NCBI RefSeq assembly: GCF_000455325.1
Contig: NZ_HG322951.1
Span: forward strand, 24,935 to 81,005
Length of the DNA stretch: 56,071 nucleotides
Direction: 5' to 3'
Origin: Mycolicibacterium septicum DSM 44393
GTDB lineage: Bacteria; Actinomycetota; Actinomycetes; Mycobacteriales; Mycobacteriaceae
In this document: in pieces, positions 1-8,755 of the stretch
Numbering within the stretch: position 1 is the stretch's first letter
Layout: each line of letters starts with the position of its first letter
Notes under the pieces: generated by a model
What the model saw: only the letters and a program-made list of their open reading frames with translations
Databases searched by the model: none
Told to the model about the DNA's origin: nothing
Translations under genes and position numbers: made by a program

Positions 1-66
1 GCTAGCCCTACCTGCGAGATGGGTGTCAGCAGCGACGACACCGAGGTGCCGGGGCGACAGGATTGA
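1..66 (+). CDS. Possible C-terminal end of an upstream gene (partial)
   Basis: The first reading frame is open from the window edge and ends in TGA three bases before the next start codon. Only 21 residues are visible and they match nothing I recognise. A second frame is also open to the edge, so this may be plain intergenic DNA. Confidence 0.2.
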   Translation, partial: ASPTCEMGVSSDDTEVPGRQD

Positions 67-69
67 TTC

Positions 70-306
70 ATGAAGAACCCGATGAAGTTCGTCGCCACCG
101 CACTGGCCGCCGCCGCGATCGGCGGGGCGGTCGCCATGGCCCCGATCGCCGCAGCCGCACCCACGCCCGCACCCACGCCGATGAGCGGCACCGATCCCCT
201 GGTCCCCTACGGCACCAATCCCTACCTGCCCTACCCCCAGGGCTACGTCGATTCCAACCATGACGAGGTCTACACCACGAACGGCAGTGTGGAACTCCCG
301 TTCTGA
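70..306 (+). CDS. Small exported protein, 78 aa, unknown function
   Basis: The protein opens with a basic N-terminus (MKNPMKF), a hydrophobic alanine-rich segment at about residues 8-29, and an Ala-rich signal peptidase I-like site near residues 27-31. The mature part is only about 50 residues and is rich in proline, tyrosine and asparagine. An AGGA ribosome binding site lies seven bases before the ATG. It is probably secreted to the cell envelope. It resembles the many short mycobacterial exported proteins in layout, but I recognise no family. It converges on the reactivase gene that follows on the other strand. Confidence 0.6.
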   Translation: MKNPMKFVATALAAAAIGGAVAMAPIAAAAPTPAPTPMSGTDPLVPYGTNPYLPYPQGYVDSNHDEVYTTNGSVELPF

Positions 307-316
307 GGCCGCTGTG

Positions 317-2023
317 TCAGCTCCGCGAAGCGGTGGCGCACAGGTGCACCAGCCCCGACGCCACCGCGAACCGCGGACCGTGCACACCGTCGATGTTGGC
401 CCGCCCCACGACGACCCCGACGCCGCGCAGGGATTCGCCGACGGTGCGCAGCAATTCGTCGTCGAGCGCTCCGCCACCGGCCAGCACCAGGGCGGTCGGA
501 GGTTTCTCGAACGCGGCCAGACAGCGGGCAATGTTGGCCGCGACGGTCTCCTGCTTGATCGCCAGCCGTAGGCTGCGCCATTCCTCCGCAGCGAGTTTCG
601 TGGAGAACGGCACCAACCCGACAGTGCCGCGGGTGCAGAGTCTGCCGATCGCGTCGGCCGGGGCGGGTGCGTCGAGGAACAACCGGCGCCCGTCCTCCTC
701 GTGCGCGACGTGCGGGCCTTCGACCCGGATCGCCGGGGTGCGCTTCACCCGCTCGGCCAGCGCCCGCGGGATGTTCAGCATGCGCGCCACCGCAACGGTG
801 ATGGTCTCCCCCGCGCCCGCCGCCGTGACCGTACGATCCGGACCGATCAGATCGATGGTGCCGCCACCGATATCGCACACCACCGAATCCGGCGGCAACC
901 CCGGCGTGGTCCGTGCACCCCGTGCTGCGGCCTCCGGCTCGGAAGAGATCGTGCGAGCCGGGCGCCCGGTCAGCTCGGAAAGTGTGGTCGCGGCATCCTC
1001 GACATGGTCGGCCGCCAGCAGGGCCACCACCGTGCCACGCGCATCGGCCACGCCACGACGCAGCCACGTTCCACTGTCCAGCGCGGCCAGGTCGGTGAAA
1101 AAGGCGTCGTCGACGGCGATCTCATGATCGGCGGTCGGGATGGAACGCAACCGGATCCGCACCACGCTGCCCGGCGGTTCGTGCCGCAGGATGGCATGGG
1201 CCTGGGCGGGTGAGTACCTTACGAGCGCTCCGTTGATGCTGAACTCGATGTAGTCGTCGTCCACCGCGGGCGGTTCCGGCGCCTCGGTACGCGCCGTCAC
1301 GGCGATGGCCGGGGAATCCGCGAGCTCCCTGGTGAATTCGGCGACGTCGTGGATCTGCTCGTGACCGAGTTCCAATGCCGCACACAGCGCGATCGGATCC
1401 GCCAGCGCGCGGTAGGCGCGCCCCTCGGCCACCACCTCCACCGCGACGAGCACTCCGGACGCCAACCCGTCGAGGATCACCTCGTCGACCACGGGAATGT
1501 CGAGCGGAATCCGGTTGCGGATCAACACCGCATCGTCCTGGGCGGCCAGTACGCCCTCGATGGTCCAGCCCCGGGACACCGCGGCGGTGATCGCAGCCGC
1601 GGCGACCTCGAAATCGGTGTCGCCGTCGACCGAGACGATCACCGGGCCGGCCTGCGGTTCCGACACCAGGTCCCCAAGCGGCACGTGCCGGCCGACCGCG
1701 TACCCGGTACCGGCCGGGGTACTGGCATCGGACTTGCGCAAGCTGCGCACCGGTGAGCGCGGCGACGGAGCCGGGGCCAGTGGCGCGGTTTCGGTGTCGA
1801 CCGGACGGATCGCCGAGAGCGCCAACTCGTCGGCCCGTACCTGGGCGTCGACCTCGATGCGGTGCAGCAGCGCCGCCGCCCCTTCCAGCGAGTCCCGGGA
1901 TCCCTTGCGGCCCCGGGTCGGTGCCTGGCCGTGGCTCAGCGGCTGCACCTCGCCATCGACGATGCGGGCCAGGACGATCTCGGTGGTGTGGTTACCGACG
2001 TCGATCCCGGCGACAACACTCAC
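317..2023 (-). CDS. Diol/glycerol dehydratase reactivase, large (ATPase) subunit, DdrA/PduG-like
   Basis: This chaperone-like ATPase swaps damaged cobalamin out of B12-dependent dehydratases. The N-terminal AGIDVGNHTTEIVLA segment (about residues 5-19) and an internal CDIGGGTIDLIG segment are the two phosphate-binding motifs of the Hsp70/actin-type fold used by this family. At 568 aa it is slightly shorter than the roughly 605-aa enterobacterial versions. The GTG start overlaps the stop of the dehydratase small subunit gene (GTGA), so it is the last gene of the dehydratase operon. A separate small reactivase subunit (DdrB/PduH) was not seen in the window. Confidence 0.85.
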   Translation of the reverse strand: MSVVAGIDVGNHTTEIVLARIVDGEVQPLSHGQAPTRGRKGSRDSLEGAAALLHRIEVDAQVRADELALSAIRPVDTETAPLAPAPSPRSPVRSLRKSDASTPAGTGYAVGRHVPLGDLVSEPQAGPVIVSVDGDTDFEVAAAAITAAVSRGWTIEGVLAAQDDAVLIRNRIPLDIPVVDEVILDGLASGVLVAVEVVAEGRAYRALADPIALCAALELGHEQIHDVAEFTRELADSPAIAVTARTEAPEPPAVDDDYIEFSINGALVRYSPAQAHAILRHEPPGSVVRIRLRSIPTADHEIAVDDAFFTDLAALDSGTWLRRGVADARGTVVALLAADHVEDAATTLSELTGRPARTISSEPEAAARGARTTPGLPPDSVVCDIGGGTIDLIGPDRTVTAAGAGETITVAVARMLNIPRALAERVKRTPAIRVEGPHVAHEEDGRRLFLDAPAPADAIGRLCTRGTVGLVPFSTKLAAEEWRSLRLAIKQETVAANIARCLAAFEKPPTALVLAGGGALDDELLRTVGESLRGVGVVVGRANIDGVHGPRFAVASGLVHLCATASRS

Positions 2024-2364
2024 CGCAACAATCCCCGCCGGGCATACACCGTGGCGGCCTGCCGCACCAGTTCCGCACAGCGCGCGGCACCCCGGGTTTC
2101 CAGGGACGCCTGCAGCGCGTCGAGTTCGGCGGCCGTGGAGCGGTGCGGGCGCAGCGCCTCGTACAGGCCCATCACCTCTTCGTCGCCGATGGTGGCCAAT
2201 TCGGCTGCGCGCAGGAAGTTCTCGGCGAGCTGGGGGTTGCCGTTCTCCTCGGCGACCACAGCCTGGTGTGCCAGCGCCGCCGGGTTCATCCGCAGATCCG
2301 ACAGGTCGAGCTTGCCGTCGACAGCGGCCTGCACTGAAAAAGTCCGGGCGAACTTGTCCGTCAT
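2020..2364 (-). CDS. Diol/glycerol dehydratase small (gamma) subunit
   Basis: This 114-aa protein matches the small subunit of adenosylcobalamin-dependent diol/glycerol dehydratases. The family segments visible are the LDLSDLRMNPAALAHQA stretch near residues 19-35, the NPQLAENFLRAAEL helix, and the PHRSTAAELDALQ stretch before the C-terminal helix. It is shorter than the 140-170-aa Klebsiella and Salmonella subunits, mostly at the N-terminus, which lacks the extension used for microcompartment targeting. ATGA overlap with the preceding fused subunit gene and GTGA overlap with the reactivase gene imply translational coupling. Confidence 0.85.
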   Translation of the reverse strand: MTDKFARTFSVQAAVDGKLDLSDLRMNPAALAHQAVVAEENGNPQLAENFLRAAELATIGDEEVMGLYEALRPHRSTAAELDALQASLETRGAARCAELVRQAATVYARRGLLR

Positions 2365-4622
2365 TTCCGCGTCACCTCCACCGTGACGGGGGCCTGGCCC
2401 GGCTCGCTGGCCTCCCGCTCCAATGCGACCAGGGCCACCGCGCGGGCGTGGTAGCGCGCCGAGATCGACTCGTCGGTGCCCCCGGTCAGGATCGGCACCG
2501 GAGCCATGCCCTTGGCGAGGCGGGCCGCGTTGCGGCCCAGCTCCCGATAGTTACGCGCCGTCAACAGCGGGGCCACGCTGAACAGCTCCAGGTTGGCCAG
2601 CGGCGCCAGATCACGGCGGTGGATGAGCGCAGTGCCCTTGCCCTGCAGCCCGATCCCGATCCCCGACCCGGAAAGCTTGGCCGCGGTCAGGCCGATCAGG
2701 CCGACGTCGATGGTCGAGCGCACCCGGACGAACCGCGGCACACAACCCTCCTCCTCCAGCCCGGCGGACAGTTGGCGGATCACCTCACCGATCGGCAGGC
2801 CACACAGGCTCAGCCACACACTGCGGCCCAATGCCGGGGACAACCCGATGACCACCTCGCGCGGATCGCTGCCCTGCCGGGCCGGTTCGAGATCGGTGAC
2901 GCTGATGTGGCCGGCGTGCTCGGCCTGGTCGGCGGTGAGCTCGGAGCCGTTGCGCTGCTGGCGGATGTTGTCGATCTCGGCTCGGCGCTCGTCGGTCAGC
3001 GTGTAACCCGTTCCGGGACCGGTGTAATCGTTCGGGTCGGTGATCTTGGACAGCACCCGGAACTGCTCGTCGAAGATCGCCGACGTCTGCAGCTGGTCGC
3101 CGCGCAGGCGCTCGGACGTCAGCCGCATGATGGCCTCGGCCTCGTCGTCGTAACCGGTGCGCTTCAGCGAGGCGACCACGTCGAACACCGTGAGCTGCTT
3201 GGCCTCGATGGCGTTGGCCGCCTCCGCGACGGCCTTCGGATCGCCGGGCGGCAGATCGCGTGACCCGTTGGCGACCACCACTTCCTCGATGTGGCTGTCG
3301 TCGAAGTCCGCCAGGCCCAGGTCGCGGTACACCGCCTGCACCGCCGTCGCCGCCCTTCGCCGGACTGCGGCCAGATGCTCGGCCGACACCGTCCGCAGGC
3401 CGCCGTCGGCTCCCCAATCCCGTTGCAGGACCAGAAAATCGTCCATGTCGTCGGAGTTGAAGTTGGACAGCGCGAACGCGTTGTCGTAGCGCGGGATCGA
3501 GCCGAACCCGGAGAAGATGAAATCCGCGCCGGCCAGCAGCACCGGCAGGGTGTGCGCGCTGCGGCGGATGTCGGACTCGGAGATCAGGTTGTCGTTGCCC
3601 GCGCACGACTCCAGGTCCCGCATCATCACCATCAGGTTCTCGGCGAGCAGCTCCTTCATGCCCTCGGGTACCGAGGCCACCACACCGACCCCGTCGATGC
3701 CGCCGTTCTGCACACCCTGGGATCCCAGCGCCCGGGCCAGCGACACGCAGCGCGATTCCAGGTACAGGATCGAGCACTTCTCGGCTGCGCCCATCAGCAC
3801 CTCGGCGCCGCCGCCGCTGGTGACCCGCATCTTGAGCCCTCGCGACGCGTAAGCGCTCGTCAGGATTGCCTTCGAGAACGGGGTGTCGTCGCCGTCGACG
3901 AACACCTGCTCGGTGCCGTAGATGGAAATGGTCTCGGCATAGCTGGTCAGCCCGCGCATACCGAGCCGCAGCTCCAGCGCCTCCTCGATGGCGCACTGCG
4001 CCATCGCTCCCGGGGTCCCCACCTGCGAACCGATCAGCAGCGCAACGGCATTCGAGGACGCATCCCCGAGCACCGGTACCGTCGTCTCGACCTCGCGGAA
4101 CCCGTAGGCCACCGCGCTGGCCGCATCGGCGGCGATCAGCATCGGATCGTCGAGCTGGTTGGTGACGTGCGCCTGGTTGCTCGGGGTACGCCGGGCCCGC
4201 ATCTTGGCCATCGCCATCTGCGTCTCGACCGGCGTCAGTACGGCGATGACCCTCGCGAGTTTGGCCGGTGTAGTTCCGCCGATCAGCCGGACCACCTCGG
4301 CGCGAGGCACGTTGAGGTCGACGGTCTTGCGGGCCAGTTCGGCATCGGACATCGCCATGGCCTCGGGCGCGACGGCGAGGTCGAGGCCGTAGCGGGCGAT
4401 GAACTCGTCGATCACGTCGAAGTCCGCGGCGGCCTTGCCGTCCATCTCGGCGACCTGGCCGTCACGCAGCACCAGCGACGGTTCCGGATCGTGCGGGCTG
4501 CGCATCGCGACCAGACCCAGATCCGGATTGGTCACGCTGAACCCGTCGAGGTTCACCGGTTTCGCATCGAGGATCCGCATCCTGCCGAGGTAGGCACCGC
4601 CGTCATCCGCCACGCCGACCAT
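2361..4622 (-). CDS. B12-dependent diol/glycerol dehydratase, fused large and medium subunits
   Basis: The enzyme would dehydrate glycerol or 1,2-propanediol to an aldehyde by adenosylcobalamin radical chemistry. Residues about 15-560 follow the catalytic TIM-barrel large subunit: KMRARRTPSNQAHVTN, GMRGLTSYAETISIYGTE, DGDDTPFSKA and YLQ-type TSAIFDEQF segments are all present. From about residue 586 (DPREVVIGLSPALGRSVWLS) to the end the sequence follows the medium, cobalamin-contacting subunit. In Klebsiella these are separate proteins of about 555 and 195 aa, which together equal this 753-aa length. A start at Met15 is possible because family similarity begins there. No B12 riboswitch is visible in the 46 bases upstream. 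Confidence 0.88.
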   Translation of the reverse strand: MVGVADDGGAYLGRMRILDAKPVNLDGFSVTNPDLGLVAMRSPHDPEPSLVLRDGQVAEMDGKAAADFDVIDEFIARYGLDLAVAPEAMAMSDAELARKTVDLNVPRAEVVRLIGGTTPAKLARVIAVLTPVETQMAMAKMRARRTPSNQAHVTNQLDDPMLIAADAASAVAYGFREVETTVPVLGDASSNAVALLIGSQVGTPGAMAQCAIEEALELRLGMRGLTSYAETISIYGTEQVFVDGDDTPFSKAILTSAYASRGLKMRVTSGGGAEVLMGAAEKCSILYLESRCVSLARALGSQGVQNGGIDGVGVVASVPEGMKELLAENLMVMMRDLESCAGNDNLISESDIRRSAHTLPVLLAGADFIFSGFGSIPRYDNAFALSNFNSDDMDDFLVLQRDWGADGGLRTVSAEHLAAVRRRAATAVQAVYRDLGLADFDDSHIEEVVVANGSRDLPPGDPKAVAEAANAIEAKQLTVFDVVASLKRTGYDDEAEAIMRLTSERLRGDQLQTSAIFDEQFRVLSKITDPNDYTGPGTGYTLTDERRAEIDNIRQQRNGSELTADQAEHAGHISVTDLEPARQGSDPREVVIGLSPALGRSVWLSLCGLPIGEVIRQLSAGLEEEGCVPRFVRVRSTIDVGLIGLTAAKLSGSGIGIGLQGKGTALIHRRDLAPLANLELFSVAPLLTARNYRELGRNAARLAKGMAPVPILTGGTDESISARYHARAVALVALEREASEPGQAPVTVEVTRK

Positions 4623-4668
4623 TTTGCGGGACGAACCCTATTTGGTCTACCCATTACGCCTTTTGGCA

Positions 4669-6024
4669 TCAGACCCCGGACGCGACCTCCAGCGCCTTGA
4701 GCGAGTCCTCCAGATGGCTGAGCATCCGCTGCAGATGCGGCACACTGCGCCGGCAGCCGACCAGCCCGAAATCCAGGTTGTCGGCGTTGTTGGCCAGGGT
4801 GATGTTCATCGCCTGCCCATCCAGCGCGATCGACAGCGGATAGTTGCCGTCGAGCCGAGCTCCCTTCCAGTACAACGGATGTCGCGGTCCGGGCACATTG
4901 GAGATGACCAGGTTGAACGGCGGCGAGGTGGCCCCGACGAAACCGGGCACCGCGGCCAGGCCGAGCGGAGCGATCATCATCGCCGACAGCGCCAGGGCCT
5001 GAACCCGCGGCAACTCCGAGAACACCTTCTTGTTGCCCCGCATCGACTCACCGACGACGGCCAGCCGCTCCGCGGGATCCTCCAGATCGGTCCCGAGATT
5101 GCACAGCACCGAGCCGACCAGGTTGCCTCCGGCGTCGGCCTCGTGCTCGGCGCGCAGGCTCACCGGCACCATCGCGATCAGCGGCCGGTCCGGCAGCGCG
5201 TCCTGCTCCACCAGGTACGCCCGCAAGGCGCCGGCACACACCGCCAGCACCACATCGTTGACCGTGAACCCGGCGGCCTGCGAAATCCGCTTGAACCTCT
5301 CCAGCGGCCAGGACTGCGCCGCGACCCGACGGGCGCCTCCGATCTTCACGTTGAACATGGTCTTGGGCGCTGCGAACGGCAACGTGAGCTGTTGCTCCAG
5401 CAGCGCCGAACGGGCCAGCCGCAGCGTCGACGGACCCAGTCCCGCGACCGATCCGGCCGCATCGGTGACCGTCCGCAGCAGCGACGAACCCTGATGCGGA
5501 CGCTTCCGGCGCGGCAGCGCCCACGGCACCCGCACCTCGGTGTCACCGGGATCCTCCGACAGCGTGCGCATCAACAGCTTGAGCGCCGACACCCCGTCGA
5601 TCAGCGAATGGTGCATCTTCGTGTAGACCGCGAACCGGCCGTCGGCCAGCCCCTCGATCAGGTGGGCCTCCCACAGTGGACGGTGCCGGTCGAGCAGGCC
5701 GCCGTGCAGGCGCGAGGTCAGCTCGAGCAGATCACGGACCCGGCCCGGAGACGGCAGTCCCGAGCGGCGCAGGTGGTAGTCCAGGTCGATGTCGTTGTCG
5801 TAGGTCCAGCCGACGTTCGCGATGCCGCCAAGGATGGTCGCCGGGTGCTTCCGGAACACGGGCTCGACCTCGGTGTGGGCCACCATCTGCTCGTACAACT
5901 CACGCACGAAGTCGCGGTCCGCACCGGCGGGGGGCTCGTAGAGCGCGAGGCCGCCGACATGGAACGGATGCTCCCGGGTCTCGGCGATCAGAAACATCGA
6001 GTCGGTCGGCGACATCAGCTCCAT
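4669..6024 (-). CDS. Wax ester synthase/diacylglycerol acyltransferase (WS/DGAT family)
   Basis: Enzymes of this family join an acyl-CoA to a fatty alcohol or diacylglycerol at the membrane, making wax esters or triacylglycerol storage lipid. The active-site HHxxxDG motif is intact as HHSLIDG at residues 138-144. The N-terminus (MELMSPTDSMFL) and the C-terminal NLVISNVPGP motif are typical, and 451 aa is the usual size. I chose the ATG at 6024 over an upstream TTG because the family normally starts there. It lies 46 bases upstream of the dehydratase genes on the same strand and could share their transcript. Confidence 0.88.
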   Translation of the reverse strand: MELMSPTDSMFLIAETREHPFHVGGLALYEPPAGADRDFVRELYEQMVAHTEVEPVFRKHPATILGGIANVGWTYDNDIDLDYHLRRSGLPSPGRVRDLLELTSRLHGGLLDRHRPLWEAHLIEGLADGRFAVYTKMHHSLIDGVSALKLLMRTLSEDPGDTEVRVPWALPRRKRPHQGSSLLRTVTDAAGSVAGLGPSTLRLARSALLEQQLTLPFAAPKTMFNVKIGGARRVAAQSWPLERFKRISQAAGFTVNDVVLAVCAGALRAYLVEQDALPDRPLIAMVPVSLRAEHEADAGGNLVGSVLCNLGTDLEDPAERLAVVGESMRGNKKVFSELPRVQALALSAMMIAPLGLAAVPGFVGATSPPFNLVISNVPGPRHPLYWKGARLDGNYPLSIALDGQAMNITLANNADNLDFGLVGCRRSVPHLQRMLSHLEDSLKALEVASGV

Positions 6025-6125
6025 GGACACATTCAACGCTGCCGCGCCAGACCCCGACGAGAACCCGGCAAAACAAGTAGCCCACTACGCGTTCCCCTGC
6101 GCCGCGGAGCCCGCAAGATCTGTGC

Positions 6126-6530
6126 ATGACGAACGTGGCGCGCAAGGTGCTGGCGCTGATCAGAATCTTCAACGGGGCGGCCGGACTTCTCGCCCCCGAG
6201 AAACTGCTGGGCCGCCTCGGCGTCGACACGGCGCAGGATCGGTCGGGCACCTATCCCTTCCGGATGTTCGGCATCCGGACCGTCATCATCGGGCTCGAAC
6301 TGCTGCTGCTGCGCGGCGAAGAACTGCGTCGCGCCGAAAAACTCGCGGTGCTCATCCACGCCACCGACACCGCGTCTGCCGCCGTCACCGCCGCCCGCGG
6401 CGATCTGCCACGCAAACAGGGCCTGGTGGCCATAGTCATCTCCGCAATCAACACCGCACTAGCGATCACCGCATGGAAAGGAGGCCAGGATGCCATCCCT
6501 GCTGACAAGGTGGTTCATCAAAGCCACTGA
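6126..6530 (+). CDS. Small membrane protein, unknown function
   Basis: The 134-aa protein has about three or four hydrophobic helices (around residues 5-20, 45-60, 72-90 and 98-115) with short basic loops, suggesting an inner-membrane protein. I do not recognise a named family with certainty; it resembles DUF4267-type small membrane proteins in layout. It opens the plus-strand redox cassette. Its last 41 bases overlap the start of the haem dioxygenase-like gene, whose AAGGAGG ribosome binding site lies inside this coding sequence. Confidence 0.6.
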   Translation: MTNVARKVLALIRIFNGAAGLLAPEKLLGRLGVDTAQDRSGTYPFRMFGIRTVIIGLELLLLRGEELRRAEKLAVLIHATDTASAAVTAARGDLPRKQGLVAIVISAINTALAITAWKGGQDAIPADKVVHQSH

Positions 6531-8283
6531 GGTTGTCGACCGACGGATCGGCTGGGACAAGCTCCCACCGTGGATCGGGCTCAGCGTCCTGATCGGGGTT
6601 CGCGACGCGCTGCGCGAGCACAATCTCTACGACTCCTACCGGGGCCGTCCCCCGGCGGCACCGGCACGCACCCCTGCCGAATATCTCACCGTCAGGACCG
6701 TCGACGGCTCCTACAACGATCTGTCGGCACCGTCGATGGGTATGGCCCACACCCGGTTCGGGCGCAACGTGCCGCTGGACCAGGGACATGCCGAGCAGCC
6801 GCCGCACCTGATGGACCCCAACCCACGGGCGATCAGCAACGAGCTGCTGCGCCGCGACACGTTCAAGCCGGCGACCACACTCAACATCCTGGCGGCAGCC
6901 TGGCTGCAGTTCGAGACCCGCGACTGGTTCAGCCACGACACCGACCCCAGCCGGATGATCGAGATTCCGGTGCCCGACGGCGACGAGTGGGACGAGTCCA
7001 CCATCCGGATCCCGTCGACACCGGCGGACCCGAATCCGACACCGGGCGACTCGACGTTCATCAACACCGAGACCCACTGGTGGGACGCCTCGCAGATCTA
7101 CGGCAGCAACCAGCTGTTCCAGGATGCGATCCGCACGAAGGACAAGAAGGACGGCAAGGTTCGCATCGACGCCGACGGTTTCATCGACCTTGATCCGTCG
7201 CTGCTCGGCGCCTCCGGCGGCGCGGACGGCTGGTGGCTCGGCCTGGAACTGATGGGCACGATCTTCCTGCGCGAGCACAACGCAATCTGTGACCGGCTGG
7301 AAGCCGCCTACCCGACCTGGTCCCCCGATCAGATCTTCCACAAGGCGCGCATGATCAACGCGGCCCTGATCGCCAAGATCCACACCATCGAATGGACGCC
7401 GGCGATCCTGGGGCACCCGACGCTGCAGATCGGGATGCGGGCCAACTGGTTCGGTCTGGCCGGTGAACGCGTCAAACAGCTGTTCGGACGGATCAGCCCC
7501 AGCGAGGCGATCAGTGGCGTCGTCGGGTCGGCGACCGATCACCACACCGCGCCGTACTCCATCACCGAGGATTTCGTCACCGTCTACCGCATGCACCCGC
7601 TGGTGCCCGACGACTACGAATTCCTGAACCTGGCCGGAAAGGCCGAGCCGCAGCAGCTTGCCTTCGACAGCATCCACGGCGGCGCCAACTCGCGCGGCGT
7701 GCTCAAGAGCGTGGGGATCTCGAACTGCATCTACTCGCTGGGCGTCGCGCACCCCGGCGCGGTCACCCTGCACAACAGTCCCAACTTCATGCGCCGCTTC
7801 GACCGCACCGACGGACACGTCATCGACATGATCTCGACCGACATCATCCGGTCCCGCGAGCGAGGGGTGCCGCGCTACAACGACTTCCGCCGCCAACTGC
7901 GGTTGAAGCCGGCGACGTCGTTCGACGAGATCAGCGGCGGCGACCGTGACACTGCCCTCAAGATGAGCGAGATCTACGGCGGTGACATCGAGAAGGTCGA
8001 CGCCATGGTCGGCATGTTCGGCGAGAAGCTGCCCGAGAAGTTCGGGTTCAGCGACACGGCGTTCCGCATCTTCGTGCTGATGGCGACCCGCCGGCTCAAG
8101 AGCGACCGGTTCTTCACGGTCGACTTCACGCCGCGGATCTACACCCCGGAAGGCATCGCCTGGATCGCCGACAACGACATGTGCTCGGTGCTCATCCGGC
8201 ACTACCCCGAGCTCGAACCCGTTCTGCGCGGCCACACCAACGCGTTCGCGCCGTGGCCCCGACTCGGGCAGGAACCGCGATGA
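6490..8283 (+). CDS. Animal-type haem peroxidase, alpha-dioxygenase/cyclooxygenase-like
   Basis: This 597-aa protein belongs to the peroxidase-cyclooxygenase superfamily and looks closest to plant alpha-dioxygenases, which oxygenate fatty acids. A WWDASQIYG motif near residues 197-205 and a Tyr-x-x-His motif (VYRMH, Tyr366 and His369) match the catalytic tyrosine and proximal haem ligand of fatty acid dioxygenases. The expected distal-histidine segment reads QFETRDWFSH (residues 140-149), with Arg144 where family members, from memory, have the distal His. His149 could substitute. A strong AAGGAGG lies five bases before the ATG. It shares an ATGA overlap with the next gene. Confidence 0.8.
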   Translation: MPSLLTRWFIKATEVVDRRIGWDKLPPWIGLSVLIGVRDALREHNLYDSYRGRPPAAPARTPAEYLTVRTVDGSYNDLSAPSMGMAHTRFGRNVPLDQGHAEQPPHLMDPNPRAISNELLRRDTFKPATTLNILAAAWLQFETRDWFSHDTDPSRMIEIPVPDGDEWDESTIRIPSTPADPNPTPGDSTFINTETHWWDASQIYGSNQLFQDAIRTKDKKDGKVRIDADGFIDLDPSLLGASGGADGWWLGLELMGTIFLREHNAICDRLEAAYPTWSPDQIFHKARMINAALIAKIHTIEWTPAILGHPTLQIGMRANWFGLAGERVKQLFGRISPSEAISGVVGSATDHHTAPYSITEDFVTVYRMHPLVPDDYEFLNLAGKAEPQQLAFDSIHGGANSRGVLKSVGISNCIYSLGVAHPGAVTLHNSPNFMRRFDRTDGHVIDMISTDIIRSRERGVPRYNDFRRQLRLKPATSFDEISGGDRDTALKMSEIYGGDIEKVDAMVGMFGEKLPEKFGFSDTAFRIFVLMATRRLKSDRFFTVDFTPRIYTPEGIAWIADNDMCSVLIRHYPELEPVLRGHTNAFAPWPRLGQEPR

Positions 8284-8750
8284 CAAGCCCCGAGCCGGAG
8301 CTGACCCGGCGGATGGCCCTGGACGAGTCGCTGTTGCTCGGCTACCCCAACAGCGCGTTGGACCTGCTGTTCCGGCAGTCCGAGGCCGGGCCCATCCCCG
8401 ACGGGGACACCCGGGGCACACTGCTGGCCTGGCCCGGGACGTGGCTGGCCAAGCCGCTCGCCCTGCTGGTCCGCGTGATCATCTGGCAGGGCAAGGTGCT
8501 CGACCGCCGCGAGGGCGTGCTGCGCAACAAGGTGACCCCGTTCGGTCTTCGGCTCGTCAAAGCCCGGCTCTCGATCGCGTCGAGCTGGGTGGACGACGGT
8601 GACTGCGTGCTCATCGACTACTCCACGACGTCGTTCCTGGCGCGCATGGTGCGCGACGAGATCCGCCAGGTCGGCCCCGACCTCTACCTCGGAGTCGTAT
8701 GGCTGTGGCGGAAACGCGTCGGGTGGTTCACCATTCGCTCGACGGGGTGA
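8280..8750 (+). CDS. Conserved hypothetical protein in the peroxidase cassette, 156 aa
   Basis: The start overlaps the stop of the dioxygenase-like gene as ATGA, which sets the start. The N-terminal half is helical, with a moderately hydrophobic stretch LAKPLALLVRVIIW. The C-terminal half has alternating strands (DDGDCVLIDYSTTS, then DLYLGVVWLWRKRVGWFTIR) that could form a small beta-barrel of lipocalin or GXWXG-like shape; this is inference. I do not recognise the family. The tight coupling to two haem peroxidases suggests a role in handling the same lipid or oxidant substrate. Confidence 0.6.
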   Translation: MTSPEPELTRRMALDESLLLGYPNSALDLLFRQSEAGPIPDGDTRGTLLAWPGTWLAKPLALLVRVIIWQGKVLDRREGVLRNKVTPFGLRLVKARLSIASSWVDDGDCVLIDYSTTSFLARMVRDEIRQVGPDLYLGVVWLWRKRVGWFTIRSTG

Positions 8751-8755
8751 CCGCG

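Noticed and set aside
4623..4668. Search for a cobalamin riboswitch ahead of the dehydratase
   Set aside because: Only 46 bases separate the dehydratase from the acyltransferase, too few for a B12 riboswitch, and no B12-box-like sequence is seen. One could still lie upstream of the acyltransferase, but the 101-base gap there also looks too short.
4624..6129. A 501-codon plus-strand open frame opposite the WS/DGAT gene
   Set aside because: It is the antisense shadow of a clear WS/DGAT gene and its translation is Arg/Gln/His-rich, as expected for GC-rich antisense frames.
6466..8421. A 651-codon minus-strand open frame opposite the dioxygenase-like gene
   Set aside because: No motif, no ribosome binding site and shadow-like composition; the plus strand carries a full catalytic motif set.
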